Below are positions 1 through 8,268 of a DNA stretch of 64,000 bases, in pieces. Positions within the stretch are counted from its first letter, which is position 1; every line of letters starts with the position of its first letter. The stretch comes from Gammaproteobacteria bacterium UBA7310 (GTDB lineage: Bacteria; Pseudomonadota; Gammaproteobacteria; Pseudomonadales; Ketobacteraceae): the NCBI GenBank assembly GCA_002471665.1, contig DKQK01000023.1, positions 1,971 to 65,970 on the forward strand. Reading direction: 5' to 3'. The notes under the pieces were generated by a model. The model was not told the DNA's origin. It worked only from the letters and a program-made list of their open reading frames with translations, and ran no database searches. Made by a program: the position numbers and the translations under genes.

Positions 1-725
1 AGGTGCTCTTTATTCCCGGACTCCGACTCAGATTCTATATGCGCAAGCACCCCCGGGCCGGTCAGGGCACCATTCCAACGAATCGTAATACCCGAAACGG
101 ACTCATTCAGTACCTGATTTAGATTTGATATTGCCGTCTGAACATCGGCATTATCAGCAATCAGGTTTGATGCTTGCTCACGGGACAATAAAACACCCTC
201 CGGAGCATAACGATTCACCAGATCCACAACCAGTTCATCCGTAGCAAAAACAGCATCGCTGACAGCAAAAGTAATGATGCCGGTGGCTCTTCGGGTTTCT
301 TCAGACAGGGAAATCTCAGGTGTATCCGACACGTCCAAGCTATTCAGCAATCGGGTAATATTGTAGCCAGACTGTAAACCAGCGGGTTGACCGGGAGCGG
401 ACAGATCGAAAGGCGTGATAATCGCCCCCACAACGGAACACCCCAAACGCACCTCGCCGATATAAAAACAAACCGGGTCGGAGCTATTGGCATCGTACTG
501 GAACTCACCATCGTCGGTGTAGCCGGTGATTCGACCATGTTCATACCGCAAACCCGTCACCGGGGCATCCGTAAAGATCCCGGTTTGCAGATCCTGCGGC
601 AACTCAGGTTCTGGGTTATCTTCCAGATTGCTGGGTGAAGAATCACCACCCCCACCTCCGCCGCCCCCGCAGGATACAAGAACGACGAATGTTAAAGCCC
701 ATAAATTCCATTTAAGTAACGTCAT
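1..725 (-). CDS. Lipoprotein at end of pilus operon (3' end outside window)
   Basis: Reading frame open from an ATG at 725 to the left edge, about 241 residues, so the C-terminus is missing. The N-terminus is a lipoprotein signal: a hydrophobic stretch ending in LVSC followed by a run of nine glycines, so the mature protein is probably lipidated and surface- or envelope-exposed. After the linker comes a segment with FTDAPVTGLRY and GYTDDGEFQY, a pattern seen at the N-terminus of secreted marine proteobacterial proteins. It lies only 11 bp beyond the preceding prepilin-like gene and is probably the last visible gene of the pilus operon. A pilus-associated or adhesive role is inferred from position only. 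Confidence 0.7.
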   Translation of the reverse strand, partial: MTLLKWNLWALTFVVLVSCGGGGGGGGDSSPSNLEDNPEPELPQDLQTGIFTDAPVTGLRYEHGRITGYTDDGEFQYDANSSDPVCFYIGEVRLGCSVVGAIITPFDLSAPGQPAGLQSGYNITRLLNSLDVSDTPEISLSEETRRATGIITFAVSDAVFATDELVVDLVNRYAPEGVLLSREQASNLIADNADVQTAISNLNQVLNESVSGITIRWNGALTGPGVLAHIESESESGNKEH

Positions 726-736
726 AAAAACTCCTA

Positions 737-1597
737 TTATTCGCACCAGGCAAGCAAAGCGGCATCAATAGCGTAGCGGTAGCCTGGCTGAGATACCGGG
801 CAACCCTCATCTGCGTACATAAACCCATCATCGAATATAGCTTCACCATTGTCATCATAAAGGCTGTCTACACCATAAGCGCCCTCTACAAACATTCTGT
901 AATCAACCTGAACTTGGCCAGACTGAGCCAGGACACCCATAGAAACGCCGTCAAATATTGGATCAGGCGCGACAACACCATCACCACTTTTATCCTTGGC
1001 CATGCCGCACGCAGCATCCAACGCCACCAGGTAGTTCGCAGACCGGCCATCTGAGCAGACCATTTCATCAAATCTCAAAGCGAAATTTTTATACCGCTGG
1101 AGTTTTCCGAAGTTTATTATTTTGTTATTGGCCATCGACTCATCAAATACGATCTGCATTCTGATCATATTACTCGCGACTCCGGACGTGCTTCCCGACA
1201 CATCTTCACCCAGCAGGCCCGAAAATCGACTGAGATATTTCTCTGGTACGATTTGTTCAATGGCATATCGATCCCCCAGATCATCACAATCCTCAACACC
1301 CTCGATCTGATAGCCCCAACCGTTATATAGAATCGGAAAGCCAAGGGCGTTATCCAAAAACTGATCCGGCATCTCGCAGTCGCCTCGATAATCGCGGGGC
1401 CAAACACCACGTTCAAGCCTGTATTTGTAGGCCATGTTCAGGACGCTATGAATTTGAGAAAGAGTAAACTGAAATGCTACGCGTTCATTCTTGATCTTTA
1501 CTTCATAAGAATACTGAATCAGGGCCAGGGAAAGCGCAGTGGATAATACTAATACCCAAATCAAAGACATCCCGGTTTGAACATTAGCGGGTTTCAC
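737..1597 (-). CDS. Atypical prepilin-like protein (GTG start proposed)
   Basis: About 286 residues. Taking the GTG at 1597 gives the short leader VKPANVQTG followed by MSLIWVLVLSTALS, a class III (prepilin peptidase) signal with cleavage after Gly. The start overlaps the upstream prepilin gene by 14 bp, as expected in this tightly packed operon. ATGs at 1570 (inside the signal) and at 1618 or 1633 are possible but give a poorer leader. The residue at position 5 of the mature protein is Trp, not the usual Glu, as in some initiating or minor pseudopilins. The C-terminal domain carries several Cys. Probably a minor pilin; its exact role is unknown. Confidence 0.72.
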   Translation of the reverse strand: MKPANVQTGMSLIWVLVLSTALSLALIQYSYEVKIKNERVAFQFTLSQIHSVLNMAYKYRLERGVWPRDYRGDCEMPDQFLDNALGFPILYNGWGYQIEGVEDCDDLGDRYAIEQIVPEKYLSRFSGLLGEDVSGSTSGVASNMIRMQIVFDESMANNKIINFGKLQRYKNFALRFDEMVCSDGRSANYLVALDAACGMAKDKSGDGVVAPDPIFDGVSMGVLAQSGQVQVDYRMFVEGAYGVDSLYDDNGEAIFDDGFMYADEGCPVSQPGYRYAIDAALLAWCE

Positions 1598-2414
1598 AAT
1601 AGGTGATCGCCCCCACATAAACCCGGTTACCATCACAGGTGGGTATGCCGGAAAACTCCATGAAATCACTCACGTTGTTATTTTCCTCTCCGTCTGCCAC
1701 CAACAACTGCAGCTCCCAGTAATCGTCGTCGTCATCGATCTCGTCAAAAAAGTAGCCTCCCAACCCCTGCGCGGAAGCTGGCATACAAATCGCTTGGGGC
1801 AGCAGGATATGCGCGGGATCATTACGTCTACCCGGGCAGTCCGGTTTGCTCAGGCGAAATATACCTCGTTCTTCGAGCGCAATTCGATAAAAACGATAGC
1901 GTTCTGATGCTCTCCTGGGTGTTGCAACATAATGCGTTACCACAGGCCCCTCATCATCATCCACATCTTCATTCACTGATGTTGGCAAATAGCTCATCAA
2001 CATCTGGGCCTGATCATCCGCGCCAAATGGAAAATTCACGGATATCAGCAATGTTCTGCCAAGATCACCTGTATCTTCACAACGGGTGGCCAGCGTTATA
2101 CCATCCGGCCCCTGATATCCACCAACAGCCACTGGAAAGGCTCCAAGCCCACCCAATGTAGCTATCAGATCATCGCAATCCCCATTTTCCTGATCAGGCC
2201 ACTCATTGGTCTGGGAAAAATACGTCATCGACGCATTTGCCAGCGTCAATACATCCTGAGCCAACGCTTCCACCACCCGTTCCTGCACCTGTTGAATCTG
2301 TATATGCACGAAATAGGCCGCTACAATGGAGATCAGTGCCACTGATGCCAACACCTCAACCAAAGTAAATCCGCCCAATGGGGTTCGTGTAACAACCTGA
2401 TGTTTAATCTGCAT
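1584..2414 (-). CDS. Minor prepilin
   Basis: 276 residues. The N-terminus has a leader ending LGG, then FTLVEVLASVALISIVAAYF, a classic type IV pilin/pseudopilin N-terminal helix with Glu at mature position 5. The large C-terminal domain has several Cys pairs that could form disulfides and an acidic stretch (DEIDDDDDYW). It overlaps the previous gene by 11 bp and the next by 14 bp, implying translational coupling. By analogy with other type IV pilus loci it would be processed by a PilD-type peptidase and help initiate or cap the fibre. The adhesin or tip role is inference. Confidence 0.8.
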   Translation of the reverse strand: MQIKHQVVTRTPLGGFTLVEVLASVALISIVAAYFVHIQIQQVQERVVEALAQDVLTLANASMTYFSQTNEWPDQENGDCDDLIATLGGLGAFPVAVGGYQGPDGITLATRCEDTGDLGRTLLISVNFPFGADDQAQMLMSYLPTSVNEDVDDDEGPVVTHYVATPRRASERYRFYRIALEERGIFRLSKPDCPGRRNDPAHILLPQAICMPASAQGLGGYFFDEIDDDDDYWELQLLVADGEENNNVSDFMEFSGIPTCDGNRVYVGAITYCETR

Positions 2415-2925
2415 TGATGTAGTGATTTACTCCATAAGCAATATTCAAGGCACTGCCCACTGAGGGGCCGACAGTCCAGGTGACGGTGCTGATGCCAGTA
2501 TCCTCATCCACCTCCACGGAGCGAACCGAAGAGGGAAAGTTAAAATCCTGGAATTCATCTCCGGATAGACCAAATGACACCTGCGTCGAATAGCTGTTGA
2601 CCGTAACAAAAAACAGCTCTTGCGCTGTGTAGCCTTGGAACTCAAAAGGATCGGTTATCACTACCATATAATCCTCCACCTGGTTATCAGCATCGGCAAT
2701 GAAAGCGGCCAAACTGCCTTCGAAGGGTTCCACCACACCCATGGCACGGCCATAATCAATGCTGGTGGCGATCTGCTGCGCCTTGCGAACTGCGTCGGCC
2801 ACCTCCTGATACTGACGTTCAGAAAAAAACGTCGGCAATGCAAAGGCGCTGAAAAGTGAAATCAATGCCACTACCGTCACCATCTCAACCAGACTTATAC
2901 CGTTGTTTTCGTCCAGCGCATTCAT
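2404..2925 (-). CDS. Prepilin-like protein
   Basis: 173 residues. Leader MNALDENNG is followed by ISLVEMVTVVALISLFSAFA, a prepilin peptidase site with Glu at +5. The mature domain is small and acidic with no obvious Cys. Its start follows the stop of the GspF-like platform gene with no intervening base and its end overlaps the next prepilin gene, so the genes are co-translated. It could be a second structural pilin or a minor pilin; size alone does not decide. Confidence 0.8.
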   Translation of the reverse strand: MNALDENNGISLVEMVTVVALISLFSAFALPTFFSERQYQEVADAVRKAQQIATSIDYGRAMGVVEPFEGSLAAFIADADNQVEDYMVVITDPFEFQGYTAQELFFVTVNSYSTQVSFGLSGDEFQDFNFPSSVRSVEVDEDTGISTVTWTVGPSVGSALNIAYGVNHYINAD

Positions 2926-4095
2926 TCAGGTACCTACGTTGGATGCGGCACCTGCCAGCGGCAAATAGAAGCCAAGAACGGCAACCACGGCAGCCAGAAC
3001 CATCATGGCAAATCCGATACGTGACAGGAATTTTGAGATCTGGCGACTGGTGTGAACATTTTTCAGGTGCAACGTATCTTTGACCGAATCCAGGATAAAC
3101 CCCTGCTGCTGCTCGTCAACCTCATTGAAAACCTGCATCGCCTCAATCAGGGAATCATCCCAGTCTTCAGCCGCCAAGGCACCAGACAGCTCTTCAGACT
3201 TCGCCAGATGCGCGTACACCCGTTGGTACTTGGAGCGAAGTGCCCCACGGGTTGATCTCATTAACTCTGCTACTATTTCTGAATCCACATACCCGGCCTT
3301 GTGCAACATTTCATAGACCGAAATGAATTCAATGGATCGTTCCTGTACCATTTTTGTTTCCATCAGATTAAACAACGGAAGTCGCTTAAGCACAGTCCAA
3401 ACCAGAGACCGATAGAAAAAACCTACCAATAACAACAGGGGAATAATCCACGCATAATTTTTGGTGAACTGCCCCATGGCCATTAGAATATTGGTGAACC
3501 GGTTGGGCTTAACAAATCCATTACTACCAATACCCATTAAGGATTGCAGGGAATTGTCCAGGAACGCCGGCACCACAAAAAAGAAAGCAGACCCGACAAA
3601 GATGTATACCAAGCCGGTCTTAAGCTCAGAGCTGACCTCTGATTTGATCTTTTCCCTGGCCAGTAGAAACTGTGCTGCCTGGCGCAGTGCATGGGAGTAA
3701 TCACCGGCCTTCTCGGCTGCTCTGGCCATCAATATGGCAAAGTGGTCGAAGCGAAAAAGCGCAAGGTAGTCGGCGAGACTTTCACAATCATCGATCTTCT
3801 CCTGCTTTGCTTTTAGCCACCGATTCTTAGTTATTAGCTGCTCAACACTCTGCTTTACTGTTTTGCCACTGGACAGCGAACTACTCAAGGATTGCATAAA
3901 CAAAGCCTGGTTCTTGCGATCCGGCCCGGGCGGCTCAACCGCAAATGCAATCTGTCCGAGAACATCTTCCCGTACCGCGATAATGCGGCGTTCAGGAATT
4001 CTGGAATGCCACCTTGCCTCTTCCCGGGTAGAAGCCTCCACTTTAATGGAGGCCTGTTCACCTTTGGCATCTAAATATTGAACAACGTAATACAT
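2926..4095 (-). CDS. Type IV pilus inner-membrane platform protein (GspF/PilR family)
   Basis: 389 residues, typical of the GspF/PilC/BfpE/PilR platform family. A soluble N-terminal domain is followed by hydrophobic segments near residues 165-180, 215-235 and at the C-terminus (MMVLAAVVAVLGFYLPLAGA). The family forms the cytoplasmic-membrane base that contacts the assembly ATPase and extracts pilins. It lies 6 bp downstream of the EF-hand pilin gene and next to the ATPase gene, the standard neighbourhood. Confidence 0.85.
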   Translation of the reverse strand: MYYVVQYLDAKGEQASIKVEASTREEARWHSRIPERRIIAVREDVLGQIAFAVEPPGPDRKNQALFMQSLSSSLSSGKTVKQSVEQLITKNRWLKAKQEKIDDCESLADYLALFRFDHFAILMARAAEKAGDYSHALRQAAQFLLAREKIKSEVSSELKTGLVYIFVGSAFFFVVPAFLDNSLQSLMGIGSNGFVKPNRFTNILMAMGQFTKNYAWIIPLLLLVGFFYRSLVWTVLKRLPLFNLMETKMVQERSIEFISVYEMLHKAGYVDSEIVAELMRSTRGALRSKYQRVYAHLAKSEELSGALAAEDWDDSLIEAMQVFNEVDEQQQGFILDSVKDTLHLKNVHTSRQISKFLSRIGFAMMVLAAVVAVLGFYLPLAGAASNVGT

Positions 4096-4101
4096 GGTGG
4101 C

Positions 4102-4620
4102 TTAGGAGCAGCTGTACACGATAGTAATATCGCCAGAAGTAGCGTTCTCATCCAATCCATTATCTATTGACACTATCTGGGATCGGTTCTCAAGATTTGA
4201 GGTTAAAGCGGCAGCCACATCACCAGCGTTGGTACCGGTCAGCGGGAACACCAGGGTGATCTCACGTGTTGCATTATCAAAGGTGGCCTCCCATTCATCT
4301 GCCCAGGGTGTCGTACTTGCCAAGCCACGGGCCATTAACAGATCCTTCACCGTGACAACGCCATCACCATCCAAGTCGTCTCCGTTATTCTCTGGATTTA
4401 CCATGGTTACACAGCTGGACAAATGCCGCGCCCGATAAGAGGAGATGGCACTGGGCACATTCGAGGTCAGGAACGCAGTCGCCAAACCAATCTTGGCATC
4501 GTCACTGGACTGATTGATTTCAATGGTTATGTATACAGCAATCATGGAAATAATCGCCACTACCGCAATCAATTCCACCAGGGTGAAGCCATTCTGTTGT
4601 TTAAACTGCTTTATGCCCAT
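4102..4620 (-). CDS. Prepilin with EF-hand/dockerin-like loop, candidate major pilin
   Basis: 172 residues. Leader MGIKQFKQQNG, then FTLVELIAVVAIISMIAVY with Glu at +5, a textbook prepilin. Residues 82-93 (DLDGDGVVTVKD) fit a 12-residue EF-hand/dockerin calcium loop with Asp at positions 1, 3, 5 and 12, followed by LL as in dockerin repeats. Cys70 and the Cys near the C-terminus (YSCS) could form the D-region disulfide typical of type IVb pilins. It is placed between ATPase and platform genes, which suggests it is the major subunit, but no subunit-abundance evidence is available. Confidence 0.82.
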   Translation of the reverse strand: MGIKQFKQQNGFTLVELIAVVAIISMIAVYITIEINQSSDDAKIGLATAFLTSNVPSAISSYRARHLSSCVTMVNPENNGDDLDGDGVVTVKDLLMARGLASTTPWADEWEATFDNATREITLVFPLTGTNAGDVAAALTSNLENRSQIVSIDNGLDENATSGDITIVYSCS

Positions 4621-4656
4621 TGTGTTTCCTCTATCCTTTTGGTCAGAAAAAGTGAT

Positions 4657-6423
4657 CTATGCTTGCTCCATGTCCAGCATGGGGCCTTCTTGTTTATTGA
4701 AACTGCGGGTGGATGGCCTGGTGTAATCTGCTTTGCGATAGGCACGCGCCACTCGAATTGGATTAATCCGGTTTTCCAGTGCTTCCAGTGTGGTTACACC
4801 TTCCCTTACCAAGCGTATGCCATCATCCCATAAGTCATTAAACACGCCGCGGCGCGTCTGCAGACGGCGGATTTCGTTGGAGGGCAAACCTTCTATGATC
4901 TGACTTTCTGAATCTGGATCATTCATAAACAGTTCACACACCAGATGGCGACCGGTATAGCCAAAGTTGCAGTGCTGACATCCTTCTTTATTAGACACCA
5001 CAGGCACTAATATTTCGGGATTTTTCAGCTCTGGAATATGTTGATATTTGGCCCACAGTTCCTTGGATTGGGTAATCGGCACCATGGTACTGCAATGCGG
5101 GCACACCTTATTGACCAGGCGCTGGGCTGTTACTGCCATGAGATTCTCGGCCATCAGGGCATTATCCAGACCCAGATTGCGTAACCGGTTAATGGCGCCG
5201 TGGGAATCATTGGTATGCAGCGTTGTTAATACCAAATGCCCCGTCATACTGGCCCGTAAAGCCAGCTCGGCTGTTTCCCCGTCTCGGATTTCACCCACCA
5301 TAATTACATCCGGGTCATGGCGCAGCAGTGATCGCAATGCCTTGGCAAATCCCATGTGCTTGGTTACCTCCAGCGAGGTAATGCCATCGAGCTGGTCTTC
5401 TACCGGATCTTCAATACTGTAAATGGCTTTTTCAGGAAAGTTATCGCGAATGTCTTTAAGGATAGCCTTCAAGGTAGTGGATTTTCCGCTGCCGGTGGGG
5501 CCGGTAATCACCAGCATACCGTTAGCACGGTGGCCAAGACTGCGCAACTGGGTTACATGGGCGGGGCTAAGCCCGAGACTTTCCAGTTTGTTGACACCAC
5601 GCTGATTATTAAGCAAGCGAATGGTAATTTTGGGTTGAATTTCTGAATAGATCTTAACGGGTGCCATCTCCAGACGCATGCTCACCTGTTTGTGCGCCGA
5701 CTGAAACACCAGATAACCGCTGCAAGGTTCCAGATAATTGTTCTGTTTGCCGACCCGCTCCATCAGATTATTGGCCACCAACCGAAAACGCTCGCGCTCT
5801 ATGGTCTGCAGCCCTGGAATGCGACAGACCTGGCAACGGCCGTCGATGCGAAATTTGATTACGCCACCGTGGGATTCCGGATTGATGTGGATGTCGCTGG
5901 CGCGGAATGAAATCGCTTCGTTGAGTAATTCATCCACGAAGCCTTTGGCCCAAGCACCCGACACTTCTGATACCGACACGCCCTGATCATGTGTCGCCTG
6001 GATGATCAGATCAGACTCGAAATCCGACATTGCAAGAATACCCAGCTTCTCGAATTTGAGCTTGTCCTTGGGATCATTCTTGCGCCGCATCAACGGTTCG
6101 ATCTGACTGCGATCGTACGGATTGGAGACATAAAGCACCCGGTCGACGATCAGCCATGGGCAACGGTCATTACTGCTGCGTATCAGACTGTCCCGATCCC
6201 GTACAACTCCATTGAACAACTCCCTTTTGAACAAGTTGGAAAGCGATTGCGCCAGCTTGACATCATCAATGCCCCCCTCCCATAACCGGGGAACAATTTC
6301 ACCTGCCTCGGTAGGCAAAGGCAGATTTCGGCACGATTGCTCTGTTAGCGCTTCAAGCCTGATCAGCTCCTGCAGCAGCTGTTCGAACTGTTGATGTAAT
6401 CGAGAGTGTTGCTTATCGGACAT
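4657..6423 (-). CDS. Type IV pilus assembly ATPase (GspE/PilB/PilQ family)
   Basis: 588 residues. Walker A GPTGSGKST near residue 312, the Asp box (EDPVEDQL), Walker B region GEIRDGETAELAL and the His box TLHTNDSHGAINRL are all present. A C-terminal zinc module is formed by CPHC and CQHC, as in GspE and PilB. It hydrolyses ATP in the cytoplasm to drive pilin polymerisation through the platform protein. There is no second PilT-like ATPase in the window. Nine bp separate it from the PilP-like gene upstream. Confidence 0.92.
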   Translation of the reverse strand: MSDKQHSRLHQQFEQLLQELIRLEALTEQSCRNLPLPTEAGEIVPRLWEGGIDDVKLAQSLSNLFKRELFNGVVRDRDSLIRSSNDRCPWLIVDRVLYVSNPYDRSQIEPLMRRKNDPKDKLKFEKLGILAMSDFESDLIIQATHDQGVSVSEVSGAWAKGFVDELLNEAISFRASDIHINPESHGGVIKFRIDGRCQVCRIPGLQTIERERFRLVANNLMERVGKQNNYLEPCSGYLVFQSAHKQVSMRLEMAPVKIYSEIQPKITIRLLNNQRGVNKLESLGLSPAHVTQLRSLGHRANGMLVITGPTGSGKSTTLKAILKDIRDNFPEKAIYSIEDPVEDQLDGITSLEVTKHMGFAKALRSLLRHDPDVIMVGEIRDGETAELALRASMTGHLVLTTLHTNDSHGAINRLRNLGLDNALMAENLMAVTAQRLVNKVCPHCSTMVPITQSKELWAKYQHIPELKNPEILVPVVSNKEGCQHCNFGYTGRHLVCELFMNDPDSESQIIEGLPSNEIRRLQTRRGVFNDLWDDGIRLVREGVTTLEALENRINPIRVARAYRKADYTRPSTRSFNKQEGPMLDMEQA

Positions 6424-6432
6424 TATTCACCC

Positions 6433-6900
6433 TTACCAGGCGATATCGATATCATACCGCATTCCATTCTTTTGTAATCGCACACCGTCTCGCATGCTGA
6501 TGGCCACCACTCGATAGCCACCGGGCAAAGTCTGACCTACTTTTCCAAACACTTTGCCCTCTTCGGTTTCAAAAGCCGCCCGATTATTTTCAATGTGGAG
6601 CACTTTGGGTAAGTGATCCTTTTGCTTTGCACTGGTGTTCTTGGCAGCACCGGGAGTAGTCGTTGCATGTGAAGATGGAGGTAGTTGTACCCCCAGGTCA
6701 GATACATCACCCCCGTACTTCTGAATTTCTTCCACGTACCTGGCAATCTCAGCCCTTTGTTTGAGGAGCTCGGCTTGATATTCCAAGCGCTGAACCTCTT
6801 TGGCCCGCTCCGCTTCTTCCATCAAAATTTTGGAGCCATCCATTTCGGCCTGCGCGATTACCGCCACCCCAACCAAACCCAGTGTCAAATAACGTTTCAT
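6433..6900 (-). CDS. PilP-like periplasmic pilus assembly protein
   Basis: 155 residues with a Sec-type signal peptide (MKRYLTLGLVGVAVIAQA), a charged coiled-coil segment at about 35-65, and a C-terminal small beta domain (FGKVGQTLPGGYRVVAISM). This architecture matches the PilP proteins of R64-type IVb systems, which link the inner-membrane alignment complex to the secretin. It sits 8 bp after the PilO-like gene and 9 bp before the ATPase gene. The assignment rests on architecture and order. Confidence 0.65.
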   Translation of the reverse strand: MKRYLTLGLVGVAVIAQAEMDGSKILMEEAERAKEVQRLEYQAELLKQRAEIARYVEEIQKYGGDVSDLGVQLPPSSHATTTPGAAKNTSAKQKDHLPKVLHIENNRAAFETEEGKVFGKVGQTLPGGYRVVAISMRDGVRLQKNGMRYDIDIAW

Positions 6901-6908
6901 AGTTTCAC

Positions 6909-7382
6909 CTATTCACTGCCCAAAACGGAAAAATTCAATGTTGCTTCGCCGCTTTTGATTACGATCTGATACAAAAAAGTGGGCACGGTTTTCTGGACCT
7001 CCAACGCCGCCACCAAAACTGATCCCACCCGCCCGGAGAGTTGCCCGTGCCATGCCTGTAAAGGCCCGTCGTACATGCCACTCTGCTTTTGCGCCAACAC
7101 CCTGAGCTCCACCCCATACTGACTGGCGATGGCAGGAATGTACTGCCACTGGCGTTCTACCGGTGGCAATACTTCGAGCTGGGCCAGGCGCTCAGCCATG
7201 GTGTTGTATTCCTGTATGTTCTCATCGATCACTTCCACGCTCTGCTGATCAAGTGCCCGCAGTCGAGCTACCTGATTCTCGTAGAGTTCTTTCACCGATA
7301 TGGCCAATACAGCAGCCATCGCAAGCCAATGTACCCAAGTCCAATACTTTACAAAGCTCACCTTTGCAGATATCCAGTTCAT
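6909..7382 (-). CDS. Bitopic pilus assembly protein (PilO/GspM-like)
   Basis: 157 residues. A single N-terminal TM segment (WVHWLAMAAVLAISV) is followed by a coiled coil and a small periplasmic domain, the topology of PilO/GspM alignment proteins. It starts one base after the stop of the preceding gene. It would form the inner-membrane alignment subcomplex with the 7384-8265 and 6433-6900 products. The family call is structural inference. Confidence 0.55.
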   Translation of the reverse strand: MNWISAKVSFVKYWTWVHWLAMAAVLAISVKELYENQVARLRALDQQSVEVIDENIQEYNTMAERLAQLEVLPPVERQWQYIPAIASQYGVELRVLAQKQSGMYDGPLQAWHGQLSGRVGSVLVAALEVQKTVPTFLYQIVIKSGEATLNFSVLGSE

Positions 7383-7383
7383 G

Positions 7384-8265
7384 TCACCGCCCCCGGTTCT
7401 GCATGGTGATGGTAACCAGGCCTTTGGGATCGTACCGACTCTTTAACCACGTATAGTCGGGCACGCTTTTAAATCCTTGCTCGCTGTGGTAGGTCAACAC
7501 CATGGATGGGTGTTCAAGCGATTGACTACCTTCTGTTTCAATATTGGGGTATTCCCTCCACAGAATCGCAAGGCGCTCCAGAGTCTCCTGATCATTGGGT
7601 ACTTCCGTCAAGCGCGTGGTCCGAAGCTTATCCAGACCGCTCTGCAGATCCTCCAACATCGCGTTTTTACTCTCCAACTGTCGATGGGCGCGATCGTAAA
7701 CTTGGGCTAGTAAAAAATTCACCCCAAAGGCCATTGCCACAACCGTCACCACACTGATTGCAAGATAGGACCATGCCTGTCGCGTAACCAACTGACGCTC
7801 GAACCGCAATTCGGAGGCCAGTTTCGCCTCCTGATCCGGTAATACCAACTGCTCAAGATCGGCATTGACCACTTGCGCTTCATCCAGGGTGAATCCGGCA
7901 TCCGCGGCAAAGAAGCCTGCTTCATAAATACCGGAATACTCTGCACGCCCCAAGTCACAATGGATGTAATAGCCATCATCCTGAGTGATGGGTATCACCT
8001 GCAATGTGCGCTTGAAAGACACCAGCCCGCTGTTTATCAGCACATGCCACAACCCGTAAACCGGATATTCCGGATAGCGCTCGCGCATCTCTTCAATGTC
8101 GGTTTCACGGACATGGATTGCCGGGCAGGTGTTGCTGGCGCCACAGGATTCGACATACTGGTGTTGCTCACTGATGGGAACCGGCCCCACCAGATCGGGA
8201 AGCAACACCACTTCCCGGCCCTGTATGGCTACCGGACGTTTGATAAAATCCGCCAGCGAGCTCAC
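7384..8265 (-). CDS. Bitopic pilus assembly protein with cytoplasmic N-domain (PilO2/BfpC-like)
   Basis: 293 residues from a GTG start at 8265. About 165 cytoplasmic residues precede one TM segment (YLAISVVTVVAMAFGVNFLL), then a coiled coil and a small periplasmic C-terminal domain. This matches the bitopic PilO2/BfpC-type proteins of type IVb pili, which recruit the ATPase with the N-domain. It lies 3 bp after the secretin gene. Sequence identity to a named protein cannot be tested here. Confidence 0.55.
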   Translation of the reverse strand: MSSLADFIKRPVAIQGREVVLLPDLVGPVPISEQHQYVESCGASNTCPAIHVRETDIEEMRERYPEYPVYGLWHVLINSGLVSFKRTLQVIPITQDDGYYIHCDLGRAEYSGIYEAGFFAADAGFTLDEAQVVNADLEQLVLPDQEAKLASELRFERQLVTRQAWSYLAISVVTVVAMAFGVNFLLAQVYDRAHRQLESKNAMLEDLQSGLDKLRTTRLTEVPNDQETLERLAILWREYPNIETEGSQSLEHPSMVLTYHSEQGFKSVPDYTWLKSRYDPKGLVTITMQNRGR

Positions 8266-8268
8266 CGG

